Source of the DNA: Prescottella sp. R16
GTDB lineage: Bacteria; Actinomycetota; Actinomycetes; Mycobacteriales; Mycobacteriaceae
Reading direction: 5' to 3'
Assembly (NCBI RefSeq): GCF_030656875.1
Contig: NZ_CP130943.1
Coordinates: 3,348,001 to 3,412,000 of the forward strand
DNA: 64,000 nucleotides
The notes beneath the pieces were generated by a model. The model was given only the letters and a program-made list of their open reading frames with translations, did no database searches and was not told where the DNA came from. The translations under genes were made by a program, and so were the position numbers. Below, piece after piece: positions 9,088-18,854 of the stretch; positions within the stretch are counted from its first letter, which is position 1, and every line of letters starts with the position of its first letter.

Positions 9088-9207
9088 CCGCCCTGCTGCG
9101 AAAAATCACCCGGGAGTGATCCTCCCCACAACTTCACTGTGACATCGTTCACCGCCGACACTGTTCACCGCCGACACCACGGCGGGACGAGAGATGGATT
9201 CTCCACA

Positions 9208-10590
9208 ATGGAATTCACCGAGCTCGCGGACTACGCGCTCGCTCCCGGCATGCTCACCGAATGGCTACCCGAGGCCACCGCGCAGTGGGCCGACGACCCG
9301 CGTCCGGCGTCGTACATCCACGAGGCTCACCTGCGTCGCACCGCGGACGGCACCCACGACGACGGCCGCGAATCGTGGCTGGGGGCGGCGTTCCGGCTAT
9401 CGGGACCGCTCGACCACGACGCGTTCCGGGTCGCGGTGCGCGAGTGGATCGACCGGCACGAGCCGCTGCGCAGTCACGCCGAACTCGGCGCCGACGGCCT
9501 GATCCGGCGGCGCACGGTGCCGCCGGGCGGTATCGATCTCGACGAGGTGCGGCACGAGTTCGAGTTCGACGAGGACACCGTCCAGGAGCGGGTCCTCGAT
9601 CTGTTCGACGAATTGACGTCGCCGCACCGGTGGCCCGCGTACCTGTTCGTGACGCTCGAGCACACCGATCCGGAGGACGGCTGCACGGTGTTCTTCGCGG
9701 CCGACCATTCCCTGATCGACGGCTTCTCCGTGGTCCTGGTGGCGCACGAGCTGACCGCTCTGTACTGCGAGGCGGCTGCGGGCCCACCGGCACTGCTGGT
9801 ACCGACGGGCAGCTACATCGATTTCGGTGCCGAGGAGCGGTCGGCGGCGGTCGGCGTCGACCACCGGCATTCCGCGGTGGACGTGTGGCGGGGTGCGCTG
9901 ATGCGCAGCAAGGGACGGTTGTCGGAGTTTCCTCTCGATCTCGGTCCGAAGCCCGTCCGGCGGGTGGCGCAGCGGGCCGTGTCCGAGTGGGTGTTCGACG
10001 CCGCACAGGCGGCCGCGTTCAACGCGCTGTGCCATCGGTCCGGGCAGAACTTCTTCGCCGGCATCCTGGCGGGCGTCGCGGAGGCGAATCTCGCGTTGAC
10101 CGGGAACACACTGCTGCGTACCGTCACCCCGGTCCACACTCGGCACGATCAGCGATGGGCGACGTCGCTGGGCTGGTTCGTCGGTCTCGCCCCGATCGAG
10201 TTCGACATCGCCGGCGCCCCCGACTTCGCGGCGGCCACCGCCCGTGCGGCCGAAGCGATCTCGGCGACGAAGCCGGCCGCGAAGATTCCGTTCGCCCGCG
10301 TCGAGGAAATTCTCGGGGTGCCGATCCGGCCGCGGTTCGTCGTGTCGTTCATGGACGTGCGGTTCGTGCCGATGGCGCAGGAATGGCCGGAGATCCAGGC
10401 GCGGGCGCTGCGCAGCCGGCACTACTCCCACGACGTCTACCTGTGGGTGAACCGGACACCACACGGGGTGAACGTCTCGGTCCGTTTCCCCGGCACCGAC
10501 ACCGCGACCGAGAACGTGGTGCGCTTCCTCGCTCACGTCCGGGAGGCGTTGACGGCAGCCCTCGGATCGGGAACTACTACTGGTCAGTAG
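9208..10590 (+). CDS. condensation-domain acyltransferase-like protein
   Basis: 460 residues with the two-lobed fold of NRPS condensation / PapA / wax-ester-synthase-type acyltransferases. The active-site motif is DHSLIDGFS near residue 170: the catalytic second His and the Asp-Gly of HHxxxDG are kept and the first His is Asp. The C-terminal lobe shows the DFGW-like segment [16 protein letters not shown] at 9208 ([11 protein letters not shown]) is preferred over the GTG at 9139, which adds a His-rich unrelated leader. It is a stand-alone enzyme, not part of a synthetase. Its place between sufE-like and accA3 suggests a role in acylating a complex lipid; donor and acceptor are unknown. Confidence 0.8.
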   Translation: MEFTELADYALAPGMLTEWLPEATAQWADDPRPASYIHEAHLRRTADGTHDDGRESWLGAAFRLSGPLDHDAFRVAVREWIDRHEPLRSHAELGADGLIRRRTVPPGGIDLDEVRHEFEFDEDTVQERVLDLFDELTSPHRWPAYLFVTLEHTDPEDGCTVFFAADHSLIDGFSVVLVAHELTALYCEAAAGPPALLVPTGSYIDFGAEERSAAVGVDHRHSAVDVWRGALMRSKGRLSEFPLDLGPKPVRRVAQRAVSEWVFDAAQAAAFNALCHRSGQNFFAGILAGVAEANLALTGNTLLRTVTPVHTRHDQRWATSLGWFVGLAPIEFDIAGAPDFAAATARAAEAISATKPAAKIPFARVEEILGVPIRPRFVVSFMDVRFVPMAQEWPEIQARALRSRHYSHDVYLWVNRTPHGVNVSVRFPGTDTATENVVRFLAHVREALTAALGSGTTTGQ

Positions 10591-10660
10591 GGTTGCGGCC
10601 TCGAATCGAGCACCTACTGTGTAACCGCTATCCGGTTTCATCGCCCCTTCGAGCGGTGCC

Positions 10661-10666
10661 TACACT
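10661..10666 (+). promoter_or_regulatory. possible -10 element TACACT for accA3
   Basis: TACACT is the best -10-like hexamer in the 158-base gap before accA3 and leaves a leader of roughly 75 bases with AGGAGG at 10739-10744. The -35 is not clear. Confidence 0.35.
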
Positions 10667-10748
10667 CCGAAGAAGATGCCAACCGACACGTGCCGGTGAC
10701 GCCACAGGCGAACCGCAGTGCCCGACCATGCGAAATACAGGAGGCTCA

Positions 10749-12539
10749 GTGCCCACTCCAGCCAGCGCGCAGATCACGAAGGTGCTCGTCGCCAACCGCG
10801 GCGAAATCGCTGTGCGGGTCATCCGAGCCGCGAAGGATGCCGGCTACGGTAGCGTCGCCGTCTACGCCGAGCCCGACGCGGACGCGCAGTTCGTGAAGCT
10901 CGCTGACGAGGCGTTCGCTCTCGGTGGCCAGACGTCCGCCGAGTCCTACCTGGTGTTCGACAAGATCCTCGACGCCGCCGCCAAGTCCGGCGCCGACGCC
11001 ATCCACCCCGGTTACGGCTTCCTGTCCGAGAACGCCGACTTCGCGCAGGCCGTCATCGACGCCGGGCTGATCTGGATCGGCCCCTCGCCGCAGTCGATCC
11101 GCGACCTCGGTGACAAGGTCACCGCCCGCCACATCGCGGAGCGCGCCAACGCCCCGATGGCCGCCGGCACCAAGGATCCGGTCAACAACGCCGACGAGGT
11201 CGTCGAGTTCGCGAAGCAGTACGGCGTCCCGGTCGCGATCAAGGCCGCCTTCGGTGGCGGTGGCCGCGGCATGAAGGTCGCGCAGACCATCGAGGAGATC
11301 CCCGAGCTGTTCGAGTCGGCCACCCGTGAGGCCATCGCAGCCTTCGGTCGCGGCGAGTGCTTCGTCGAGCAGTACCTGGACAAGGCCCGCCACGTCGAGG
11401 CCCAGGTCATCGCCGACAAGCACGGCAACGTCGTCGTCGCCGGCACCCGCGACTGCTCGCTGCAGCGTCGTTTCCAGAAGCTCGTCGAGGAGGCGCCCGC
11501 GCCGTTCCTGACCGACGACCAGCGTCGTCGCATCCACGAGTCCGCGAAGGCCATCTGCAAGGAGGCCGGCTACTACGGTGCCGGCACGGTCGAGTACCTG
11601 GTCCAGGGCGACACGGTCTCGTTCCTCGAGGTCAACACCCGCCTGCAGGTCGAGCACCCGGTCACCGAGGAGACCGCGGGCATCGACCTGGTGCGTCAGC
11701 AGTTCCTCATCGCCAACGGCGAGGAGCTGAGCATCAAGGAGGATCCCACCCCGCGTGGCCACTCCTTCGAGTTCCGCATCAACGGTGAGGACGCCGGCCG
11801 CGGCTTCATGCCCGCCCCCGGCCCGGTCACCGTCTACAAGGAGCCGTCGGGCCCGGGTGTGCGTGTCGACTCCGGCATCGTCGCCGGCGACGTCATCGGC
11901 GGCCAGTTCGACTCGATGATCGCCAAGCTGATCGTCACCGGTGAGAACCGTGAGCAGGCCCTGCAGCGTGCCGCTCGTGCGCTCGCCGAGTTCGAGATCG
12001 ACGGCCTGGCCACGGTTCTGCCGTTCCACCGCCACATCGTCGAGAACCCGGCCTTCGTCGGTGACGGCGAGAGCTTCGAGGTCTACACCAAGTGGATCGA
12101 GACCGACTGGGTGAACCCGATCGAGCCGTACGCCGGTGCGGGCGTCGCCGCCGACGAGGACGAGAACCTGCCCCGTCAGCAGGTCGTCGTCGAGGTCGGT
12201 GGCCGCCGCGTCGAGGTGTCGCTGCCCGGTTCGTTCTCGGTCGGCACGGGCGGTGCCCCCGCCGGTGCCATTCGGAAGAAGCCGAAGGCCCGCAAGCGCG
12301 GCGGTGCCGGTGCCGGTGCCGCGTCCGGTGACGCCGTCACCGCCCCGATGCAGGGCACCGTCGTCAAGGTCGCCGTCGAGGAGGGTCAGGAGGTCGCCGA
12401 GGGCGATCTGATCGTCGTCCTCGAGGCCATGAAGATGGAGAACCCGGTCACCGCCCACAAGGCCGGTGTCGTCACGGGTCTGTCGGTCGAGGCCGGCGCC
12501 GCCATCACCCAGGGCACGGTTCTGCTCGAACTGAAGTAA
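10749..12539 (+). CDS. accA3: acyl-CoA carboxylase alpha subunit (biotin carboxylase + biotin carrier)
   Basis: 596 residues. The N-terminal biotin carboxylase domain (about 10-455) has [28 protein letters not shown], the ATP-grasp Gly-rich loop [11 protein letters not shown] and [15 protein letters not shown] linker rich in Lys/Ala leads to the biotin carrier domain, whose target lysine is Lys562 in EAMKMEN. It carboxylates biotin with ATP and bicarbonate and works with AccD-type beta subunits and AccE5. GTG at 10749 follows a strong AGGAGG. It is followed by a strong hairpin, closing the cluster. Confidence 0.95.
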   Translation: MPTPASAQITKVLVANRGEIAVRVIRAAKDAGYGSVAVYAEPDADAQFVKLADEAFALGGQTSAESYLVFDKILDAAAKSGADAIHPGYGFLSENADFAQAVIDAGLIWIGPSPQSIRDLGDKVTARHIAERANAPMAAGTKDPVNNADEVVEFAKQYGVPVAIKAAFGGGGRGMKVAQTIEEIPELFESATREAIAAFGRGECFVEQYLDKARHVEAQVIADKHGNVVVAGTRDCSLQRRFQKLVEEAPAPFLTDDQRRRIHESAKAICKEAGYYGAGTVEYLVQGDTVSFLEVNTRLQVEHPVTEETAGIDLVRQQFLIANGEELSIKEDPTPRGHSFEFRINGEDAGRGFMPAPGPVTVYKEPSGPGVRVDSGIVAGDVIGGQFDSMIAKLIVTGENREQALQRAARALAEFEIDGLATVLPFHRHIVENPAFVGDGESFEVYTKWIETDWVNPIEPYAGAGVAADEDENLPRQQVVVEVGGRRVEVSLPGSFSVGTGGAPAGAIRKKPKARKRGGAGAGAASGDAVTAPMQGTVVKVAVEEGQEVAEGDLIVVLEAMKMENPVTAHKAGVVTGLSVEAGAAITQGTVLLELK

Positions 12540-12553
12540 AGCCCCAAGGCACC

Positions 12554-12595
12554 TGTGCGCGGTCGGCGAGTCTCGGTACTCGCCGACCGCGCACA
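12554..12595 (+). terminator. terminator hairpin after accA3
   Basis: A perfect 17-base-pair GC-rich stem (12554-12570 with 12579-12595) with an 8-base loop starts 14 bases after the accA3 stop. Confidence 0.8.
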
Positions 12596-12601
12596 GCCAT
12601 T

Positions 12602-12607
12602 TATGCT
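12602..12607 (+). promoter_or_regulatory. -10 element TATGCT for the DUF1707 gene (leaderless arrangement)
   Basis: The same TATGCT hexamer as upstream of accD5 ends six bases before the ATG at 12614, with no room for a ribosome site. It lies directly after the accA3 terminator. Confidence 0.5.
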
Positions 12608-12613
12608 CGCTGT

Positions 12614-12991
12614 ATGGCCGACCTTCCCGAGATCCGTATCGGTACCGCCGAACGAGAGCAGGCATTGAATCTCCTGACCCGGCACTTCGAGGACGGACGG
12701 CTCACGGTCTCCGAGTTCGACGAACGCAGCGGCATGATCGCATCGGCCACCACCCGCGGCCAGCTCGATCGGGTGTTCACGGATCTTCCGTCGTCCCCGG
12801 CTCCCGGCGGCGCGGCCACCGGACACGACGACGGCCGCACGTGGCGCAACACCGTCATGGCCGTGGTGCCGTTGGTGGCGCTCGCCCTGTTCTTCCTGGT
12901 GCCGATCGACAACAGCTGGCTGTTCTTCCTGCTGATCCCGGCGACCGGCGCGCTGCTGTTCGGGGGCCGGAAGGGCCACGGTGGCTGCTGA
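12614..12991 (+). CDS. DUF1707 membrane protein
   Basis: 125 residues. Residues 5-58 are a DUF1707 domain (IRIGTAEREQALNLLTRHF, then GRLTVSEFDER and a TRGQL element), a small N-terminal module found in many actinobacterial membrane proteins. Two hydrophobic helices follow (about 78-90 and 94-112). Function unknown. Its TGA overlaps the ATG of the next gene. Confidence 0.85.
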   Translation: MADLPEIRIGTAEREQALNLLTRHFEDGRLTVSEFDERSGMIASATTRGQLDRVFTDLPSSPAPGGAATGHDDGRTWRNTVMAVVPLVALALFFLVPIDNSWLFFLLIPATGALLFGGRKGHGGC

Positions 12992-13332
12992 TGGAACCGA
13001 TCGAGATCAACGCCGGGACCTGGTATCTGCGGGGGCTGCGCGCCGACGACCGTGTCGACGACCGTCCCGCTCTCCGCGACGGCGGCATCGACGACCCCGG
13101 CTACGTGGCCGAACGAGCCCGCCAGTGGGCGGACGAGGATCATTTCTCGTGGGCGGTGTGCGAGCCGACGACCGGTGAAATGCTCGCCGAGGTGGGGGTG
13201 ACGCCGCACGGCACCGACGGTGTCGTGCGCGGCTGGGCACGTCCCGGCCACGCCGACGCGCTCGCCGCCGCCACCGATGCCGTCCGCCGGTTCGCCGAGG
13301 GCGCCCTCGGTCTCGCCGTCGCGGACTGCTGA
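12991..13332 (+). CDS. small GNAT-like protein
   Basis: 113 residues. The order of elements (YLRGLRADDR, a WADEDHFSWAVCE strand, then GEMLAEVGVTPHG and a terminal helix) resembles the N- and middle part of a GNAT acetyltransferase, but the acetyl-CoA pyrophosphate loop (R/QxxGxG/A) is not seen. It is translationally coupled to the DUF1707 gene. It may be a degenerate or regulatory GNAT; acetyltransferase activity is doubtful. Confidence 0.55.
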   Translation: MEPIEINAGTWYLRGLRADDRVDDRPALRDGGIDDPGYVAERARQWADEDHFSWAVCEPTTGEMLAEVGVTPHGTDGVVRGWARPGHADALAAATDAVRRFAEGALGLAVADC

Positions 13333-13343
13333 AGGCGCCGAGG

Positions 13344-13697
13344 ATGCTCGACCGAATCGACGGACGCTGTGTACCGCTCGCGATCGCAACGGTGATCGTG
13401 CTCGTGATGCTGTTCTCCCCCGGATCCACCGTCCCGAGTGGACCGGAGAACAGCGACAAGGTCACGCATGCGCTGATGTTCGCGGCGCTCGCTCTCACGT
13501 CCCGCTACGCCCGCATCGGCGTGGCGTGGACCGCCGCCTGGCTGCTGGTGTTCGCGGCGGTCTCGGAGGTGTTGCAGGGGGCGCTGCCGATCCAGCGCAG
13601 CGGCTCGGTGTGGGACGCGGCCGCGGACGCCGTCGGCATCGGGATCGGCCTGGTGGCCGCGCGGGTGTTCGCGCGGCCACTGCGGATCACCGCGTAG
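13344..13697 (+). CDS. VanZ-like membrane protein
   Basis: 117 residues with three or four hydrophobic helices and the VanZ-family hallmarks SDKVTHALMFAALAL and SEVLQGALPIQRSGSVWDAAADAVG. VanZ confers low-level teicoplanin resistance in enterococci; family members elsewhere have no assigned role. It lies 11 bases after the GNAT-like gene and is probably co-transcribed with it. Confidence 0.75.
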   Translation: MLDRIDGRCVPLAIATVIVLVMLFSPGSTVPSGPENSDKVTHALMFAALALTSRYARIGVAWTAAWLLVFAAVSEVLQGALPIQRSGSVWDAAADAVGIGIGLVAARVFARPLRITA

Positions 13698-13700
13698 CCG

Positions 13701-14513
13701 TCAGCTCTCCAGCAGGTGGGCGCGGATCGCGTCCTGTCCGGCGGTGTCGATGCCGAGGCCGTCGGTGAAGTAGCCCTCGATCGTCCCGAACGTCTCCTGC
13801 ATCTGTGCGAGCGCCGCGTGCAGGTATTCGGCGCGGACCCCGAGGATGTCCTTCAGGGTTTCCGGGTCGCCGCCGGCCGCAGCGAACTTGTCGAACGCGC
13901 TCGCGAACGTCGGCAACAGCAGCGTGTTGGTGAGCAGGTAGTCGTGGAAGACGTCGTCCTCGTCCACGCCGAGGAGCAGCAGCAGTGACGCTGTCGCCCA
14001 TCCGGTGCGGTCCTTGCCGGTGGTGCAGTGCACGAGCGCCGGTAGCGTCTCACGGGCCGCGAGATCGGTGAACATCGCCCGATACGACGCGACCGCGCTC
14101 GGCATCGTCACGAAGTCCCGGTAGCTGCCCAGCATGTAGCCGTGAGCCTGATGTTCCCCGAGCATCGACACCGCGATCGACGGATCCTTCAGGAACGCCT
14201 TCATCTGCGCGGGCACCGCCTGGGTGGCGCGGTCCGCGAGGACGTCGAGCGGCACCTCCCGCGCCGACGACGGGAGCCGGTCCGGGGCGGCCACCCGCTC
14301 GGCATGCGTCCGCAGGTCGAACACCGTGACCAGGCCCAGCTCCGCGAGACGCGGGGCGTCGTCGACGGTGACCTTGCTCAGATCCGTCGACCGGAAGAAG
14401 CGGCCCGCGGCGACCGTCGCCCCGTCGCGGGTGCGGTGGCCGCCGACGTCCCGCAGGTTGGGAACCGATTCGATCACGATGCTCGTCTCCGGCGTCTCCG
14501 GCGTCGTCGTCAT
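13701..14513 (-). CDS. PtpB-type tyrosine (and lipid) phosphatase
   Basis: 270 residues. The catalytic loop is HCTTGKDRTG with nucleophile Cys163 and the KDR signature at 167-169; the N-terminus NLRDVGGHRT and an FRSTDL segment are also typical. Mycobacterial PtpB (Rv0153c) dephosphorylates phosphotyrosine and phosphoinositides and is secreted into host cells; whether this one is exported is unknown and no signal peptide is present. It lies nine bases downstream of the Rieske fusion gene on the same strand, so co-transcription is likely. Confidence 0.88.
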   Translation of the reverse strand: MTTTPETPETSIVIESVPNLRDVGGHRTRDGATVAAGRFFRSTDLSKVTVDDAPRLAELGLVTVFDLRTHAERVAAPDRLPSSAREVPLDVLADRATQAVPAQMKAFLKDPSIAVSMLGEHQAHGYMLGSYRDFVTMPSAVASYRAMFTDLAARETLPALVHCTTGKDRTGWATASLLLLLGVDEDDVFHDYLLTNTLLLPTFASAFDKFAAAGGDPETLKDILGVRAEYLHAALAQMQETFGTIEGYFTDGLGIDTAGQDAIRAHLLES

Positions 14514-14522
14514 GCGCCCAAA

Positions 14523-16073
14523 CTAGCCCAGTTTCTTCGTCCGCAGCTCGTGACCCTTGGACGTCTTGCAACGCCCGGTCTCGAGGTCCCACTGCCAGCC
14601 GTGCAGGTTGCACGTCAGGTTCGTGCCCTCGACGACACCGAACTTGGACAGGTCGGCCTTGAGGTGCGGGCAGCGCCGCTGGATCTCGTAGCCGCCCATC
14701 TCGATGGAGGCGCTGTCGTCGTGGGCCTCGGCGAACCAGCCGTCGGCGTACGCGATGCGCTCGTCGGTGAGGCATTTGAAGAACGTGTAGAGGAACTCGT
14801 TGTAGCCGCCGACACGCCACGCCTCGAAGCGGGTGGACAGGAAGATCGTGTTGACCCAGTCGGGCTCGTCGTCACGCAGGACGGTGCGCACCAGTTCGGG
14901 TGCGATGCGGAAACCGTAGCGGTACTTGCCGTCGCCGTCCTGCGGCTCGCGGACGGTGCGGTTCGGGAAGTCGAGGACGACGGTCTCGTCTCCCATCACC
15001 AGGCCGACGGGGTAGCCGATGCCGTCGCAGATCAGATCGGACTGCGCCATGATCGGCTCGAACTTGGCCTTGAGCGGCCCGAGCAGTGGTTCACCCTCGG
15101 CGGGCGCCCACGTGGCCTTCTCGGCCTCGATGACCGGTGCGAGACGCTGCGCCATGTCCTCGATGTAGGCGGCCTTGTCGGTGAAGATCTTGTCGACGTC
15201 GGCGTCCGGGATCGGGTGTGTGAGCGTGGCCTTGTCGCCGTGGATGTCGACGGTCGAGCCGGGGATCATCAGCAGGCCGCCGTCGTTGCCGTGGATGCGC
15301 ATCTGCTCGAGGAACACGATCTGGTCGGGGAAGATGTTGCCTTCGTCGCCGTGATCGTCGTTGAGATCCCGCAGCGCAGGATCGAGGAACACCGGCGGGC
15401 CCGCGGACGGCACCACCCACGTGGCACCGACCTGGTCGATGTAGCTGCGGCAGCGGTCCATGCCGCGCTGACGCTTCTGCTTGCCGAAGTTGCGCTTGGT
15501 GCCGGCCGGGATGTCGTAGACCATCGGGTACCAGATGGCGCCCGAGTACTGCAGCAGGTGGATGTCGACCTTGCCGAACGCCTCGAGCATCGGATCCATG
15601 TCGATGGGCCGGGCGTCGTTCATGTTGAAGCACACGGTCTCGCCGTCGGAGACCACCAGACCGGAGTCGCCGATCGGGCCGTCCGCGGGCGCGCGCAGCG
15701 CGATGATCATGACGTCCAGGTCACCCTTAGGGCCTGTGACGGTGTGCTTCACGGAGTCCTGTGTCTCGAAGAACTTGGTGAAGCCCAGCTTGCGGAGTTC
15801 CCGCTCGAGGTCCGGCACCGGGTAGTCCGGCAACAGGACGGTCGCGTCCTTGTTGACGTGCTTGCTCAGTGTCTCGGGATCGAAGTGGTCCTTGTGCAGG
15901 TGCGAGACGTACAGGTAGTCGACGTCGCCGAGGGCGTCCCAGTCGAGTCCGGTGTTGTCCGGGAACGGGAACCACGACGCGAAGTACGCGGGGTTCACCC
16001 ACGGGTCGCAGAGAATCGCCCCCGCTTCGGTCTGGATGTGGAATCCGGCGTGTCCGACGCTGGTGATCTGCAC
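14523..16073 (-). CDS. metallo-beta-lactamase-fold / Rieske [2Fe-2S] fusion protein
   Basis: 516 residues from GTG at 16073, preceded by GAGGAGG. The N-terminal domain is a metallo-beta-lactamase fold with HLHKDH (His58, His60, Asp62, His63). The C-terminal about 60 residues are a Rieske centre: CPH (Cys468, His470) and CNLH (Cys488, His491). Length and architecture match the uncharacterised mycobacterial Rv3818. Possible roles are a hydrolase or oxygen/NO chemistry with an attached electron-transfer centre, comparable in architecture to CMP-N-acetylneuraminate-hydroxylase-like proteins. No substrate is known. Confidence 0.85.
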   Translation of the reverse strand: MQITSVGHAGFHIQTEAGAILCDPWVNPAYFASWFPFPDNTGLDWDALGDVDYLYVSHLHKDHFDPETLSKHVNKDATVLLPDYPVPDLERELRKLGFTKFFETQDSVKHTVTGPKGDLDVMIIALRAPADGPIGDSGLVVSDGETVCFNMNDARPIDMDPMLEAFGKVDIHLLQYSGAIWYPMVYDIPAGTKRNFGKQKRQRGMDRCRSYIDQVGATWVVPSAGPPVFLDPALRDLNDDHGDEGNIFPDQIVFLEQMRIHGNDGGLLMIPGSTVDIHGDKATLTHPIPDADVDKIFTDKAAYIEDMAQRLAPVIEAEKATWAPAEGEPLLGPLKAKFEPIMAQSDLICDGIGYPVGLVMGDETVVLDFPNRTVREPQDGDGKYRYGFRIAPELVRTVLRDDEPDWVNTIFLSTRFEAWRVGGYNEFLYTFFKCLTDERIAYADGWFAEAHDDSASIEMGGYEIQRRCPHLKADLSKFGVVEGTNLTCNLHGWQWDLETGRCKTSKGHELRTKKLG

Positions 16074-16194
16074 TCGTCTGCCTCCTCGATAGACCGCGTC
16101 AATCGTAACGAGAGTGTCGGACGTCGCGCCGCCACGCACCGCCGATGTGGGACGGAACACCGGGGATCGGGGACTTCGGTCCCTACGTGGGCCT

Positions 16195-17535
16195 CTACGC
16201 GTGGGCTCGGGCGAGCACCCGGTCGATCGCGTCGACGGCGGCGTCGAGTTCGGCGATGGTCACGGTGAGCGGTGGCCGGAACCGGATACCGCGCACTCCG
16301 GTCGGCAGGATCAGCACGTGCTCGCGTTCACGCAGTGCGGTGACGGTGTCGTCCCGGAACTCGGGGGTGGGCAGCGTGATCGCGCACATCAGGCCGCGGC
16401 CCCGTGGTTCGGTGACAGCGTCGTGGCTCGCGGCCAGGTGCTCGAGCCGGGTGAGCAGATGGGCGCCGCACAGCCGGGCCCGGTCGATCAGCCGGTCCTC
16501 CTCGATCACCTCGAGGATGCGCCGGGCCCGCACCATGTCGGTGAGGTTGCCGCCCCACGTCGAGTTGATCCGTGAGCTCACCTCGAACACGTTGTCGTGC
16601 ACGCGGTCGACGCGGCCGCCGGCCATGATGCCGCACACCTGGGTCTTCTTGCCGAACGCGACGACGTCGGGAGTGACACCCAGCTGCTGGTAGGCCCACG
16701 CGGTGCCGGTGAGCCCGCAGCCGGTCTGCACCTCGTCGAGGATCAGCAGGGCGTCGTGTTCCAGGCACAGCTGCTGCATGCGGGCGAAGAACTCGGGACG
16801 GAAGTGGTGGTCGCCGCCCTCCCCCTGGATCGGTTCGGCGAGGAAGCAGGCGATGTCGTGCGGGTGTTCGGCGAATGCCCGCCGGGCCTGCGCGAGGGTG
16901 CGCTGTTCCGCCGCCTCGATGTCCCGGCCGTCCGTGAGGTACGGGGCGTCGATGCGCGGCCAGTCGAACTTGGGGAACCGCGCGATCTTGACGGGGTCGG
17001 TGTTGGTGAGTGACAGCGTGTAGCCGCTGCGACCGTGGAACGCCTCGGTCAGGTGCAGCACCCGCGTCCCCAGCGCGGGATCGAGCCCGTGGGTCTCGTT
17101 CAGACGGCTCTTCCAGTCGAACGCCACCTTGAGCGCGTTCTCGACCGCGAGGGCGCCACCGTCGACGAAGAACAGGTGCGGCAGTGCCGGATCGCCGAGG
17201 ACGCGGGCGAACGTGTCGACGAACCGGGCCATCGGCACGGTGTACATGTCGGAGTTGCTGGGCTTGTCGATCGCGGCCGCCGCGAGTTCGCGCAGGAACT
17301 CGTCGTCGTCGGCGAGCGCCGGATGGTTCATGCCGAGCGCCGACGACGCGAAGAAGGCGAACATGTCGAGGTACGCGGTGCCGTCGCGGAGGTCGACCAC
17401 GTGGGTGCCGCGCGAGTTCTCCAGATCGAGGACGAGGTCGAATCCGTCCGTGAGCATGTGCGCTCGCAGGACGTCGTGTACTCGCCCGGCCGGAAGGTCC
17501 GAGTCACCGGCCGCGGGGCGGACCGCGGTGCTCAT
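16195..17535 (-). CDS. lat: L-lysine 6-aminotransferase
   Basis: 446-residue class III PLP aminotransferase that moves the epsilon-amino group of lysine to 2-oxoglutarate, giving 2-aminoadipate 6-semialdehyde. Hallmarks are FFASSALGMNHP, FFVDGGALAVENALK, AFHGRSGYTLSLTNTD, LAEPIQGEGGD, LILDEVQTG and the Schiff-base lysine in FGKKTQVCG (Lys297). The enzyme is divergent from the DUF1338 and dehydrogenase genes across only 65 bases. In M. tuberculosis an lrp-type regulator sits in this position; here none is present. Confidence 0.93.
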   Translation of the reverse strand: MSTAVRPAAGDSDLPAGRVHDVLRAHMLTDGFDLVLDLENSRGTHVVDLRDGTAYLDMFAFFASSALGMNHPALADDDEFLRELAAAAIDKPSNSDMYTVPMARFVDTFARVLGDPALPHLFFVDGGALAVENALKVAFDWKSRLNETHGLDPALGTRVLHLTEAFHGRSGYTLSLTNTDPVKIARFPKFDWPRIDAPYLTDGRDIEAAEQRTLAQARRAFAEHPHDIACFLAEPIQGEGGDHHFRPEFFARMQQLCLEHDALLILDEVQTGCGLTGTAWAYQQLGVTPDVVAFGKKTQVCGIMAGGRVDRVHDNVFEVSSRINSTWGGNLTDMVRARRILEVIEEDRLIDRARLCGAHLLTRLEHLAASHDAVTEPRGRGLMCAITLPTPEFRDDTVTALREREHVLILPTGVRGIRFRPPLTVTIAELDAAVDAIDRVLARAHA

Positions 17536-17600
17536 GCACCCAGACTACGTCCGCTCATCCGCACCCGTCCGGTGTTCGACGCTCGTACCATCGAGGGACG

Positions 17601-18854
17601 ATGGCCGAAATCCACGAACTACGGTCGAGATTCGCTGCGGCGCTGTCTCGCATGTACGGCCGCGAGGTTCCGGAGTACACGACACTGGTGGACGTCACCG
17701 AATCGGTCAATGCGGACTTCCTTGCCGCGCATCCGGACTCGGCGGAGCGGTTCGGCAGCATCGCGCGGGTCACGGCCGAGCGGCACGGTGCGATCCGGGT
17801 GGGCACCCCGGCCGAGTTGCACGACGTCGCGGTGCTGTTCGCCGGGTTCGGCATGTATCCGGTGGGCTTCTACGACCTGCGGGAGGCGTCGCCGCCGGTG
17901 CCGGTGGTGTCCACGGCGTTTCGGCCGATCGAGTCCGGTGAGCTCGCCCGCAATCCGTTCCGGGTGTTCACCTCGATGCTCACCACCGGCGACCGCCGGT
18001 TCTTCGACACCGACCTGCAGCGGCAACTCGACGGGTTCCTGTCGCGGCGGCGCCTGTTCCCCGACGTGCTGCTGTCGCTGGCCCGCCGCGCCGCGGACGA
18101 CGGCGGCCTGGACGAGCCGCAGGCGCGGCGCTTCGTGGCGCTCGCGACGTCGGTGTTCGAGTTGTCGCACGAACCGGTGGACCTGGGGTGGTACCGCGAG
18201 CTCGAGGCGGTGTCTGCGGTGGCTGCGGACATCGGCGGGGTGTCGAGCACCCACATCAACCATCTGACGCCGCGGGTGCTCGACATCGACGACCTGTACG
18301 CGCGGATGTCGGAGCGCGGCGTCGCGATGATCGACCGGATCCAGGGTCCACCACGCTGGGGCGGTCCGGCGGTGCTGCTGCGGCAGACGTCGTTCCGGGC
18401 GCTGGCCGAGCCACGACGGTTCGCGCTGCCCGACGGCTCGGTCGCCGACGGCGCGCTGCGGGTGCGGTTCGGGGAGGTCGAGGCCCGCGGTATCGCCCTC
18501 ACCGAGAGCGGCCGGGAACTCTACGACGACCTGATGGACGCGGACCCGTCGAACACGAAGGGGCTGTGGGACAGACGCTTCCCGACGTCGGAGGACGAAC
18601 TCGAGAAGCACGAGGCCGCGTACTTCACGTATCACGGCGGGGTACGCGAACCGATCGTCTACGAGGACTTCCTGCCGAAGTCGGCGGCCGGCATCTTCCG
18701 CTCCAATCTCGACACCGACACTTCCGCGACCACCGGTGAGGCGGGTGACGACTTCTCCCGTGCCTCGCTGGCCGCGGCGATCGGCCGGGACATCCACGAT
18801 CCGTACGAGCTGTACCGACGTCAGCAGGAGCAGTCGAGAGGACCCCAGCGATGA
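17601..18854 (+). CDS. DUF1338 2-oxoadipate dioxygenase/decarboxylase
   Basis: 417 residues of the DUF1338 / HglS (YdcJ) family. In Pseudomonas putida the family member is an Fe(II) enzyme converting 2-oxoadipate to D-2-hydroxyglutarate in lysine degradation. The active-site His and Arg are seen in RHGAIRVGT (His62, Arg66), a second His in THINHLTPRVLDID, and a Glu-containing strand follows in RFGEVEARGIALTESG. It is coupled by an ATGA overlap to the dehydrogenase gene. With lat and the dehydrogenase it outlines the route lysine to aminoadipate semialdehyde to aminoadipate, then 2-oxoadipate to hydroxyglutarate. Confidence 0.87.
   Translation: MAEIHELRSRFAAALSRMYGREVPEYTTLVDVTESVNADFLAAHPDSAERFGSIARVTAERHGAIRVGTPAELHDVAVLFAGFGMYPVGFYDLREASPPVPVVSTAFRPIESGELARNPFRVFTSMLTTGDRRFFDTDLQRQLDGFLSRRRLFPDVLLSLARRAADDGGLDEPQARRFVALATSVFELSHEPVDLGWYRELEAVSAVAADIGGVSSTHINHLTPRVLDIDDLYARMSERGVAMIDRIQGPPRWGGPAVLLRQTSFRALAEPRRFALPDGSVADGALRVRFGEVEARGIALTESGRELYDDLMDADPSNTKGLWDRRFPTSEDELEKHEAAYFTYHGGVREPIVYEDFLPKSAAGIFRSNLDTDTSATTGEAGDDFSRASLAAAIGRDIHDPYELYRRQQEQSRGPQR

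Noticed and set aside
9261..12539. Apparent fusion of an Arg-rich domain to the AccA3 carboxylase
   Set aside because: The first part is an out-of-frame reading of the condensation-domain gene; AccA3 has its own GTG with AGGAGG at 10749.
14142..16268. Plus-strand open frame of about 700 codons
   Set aside because: Antisense shadow of the phosphatase and Rieske fusion genes, which have catalytic motifs and ribosome sites.
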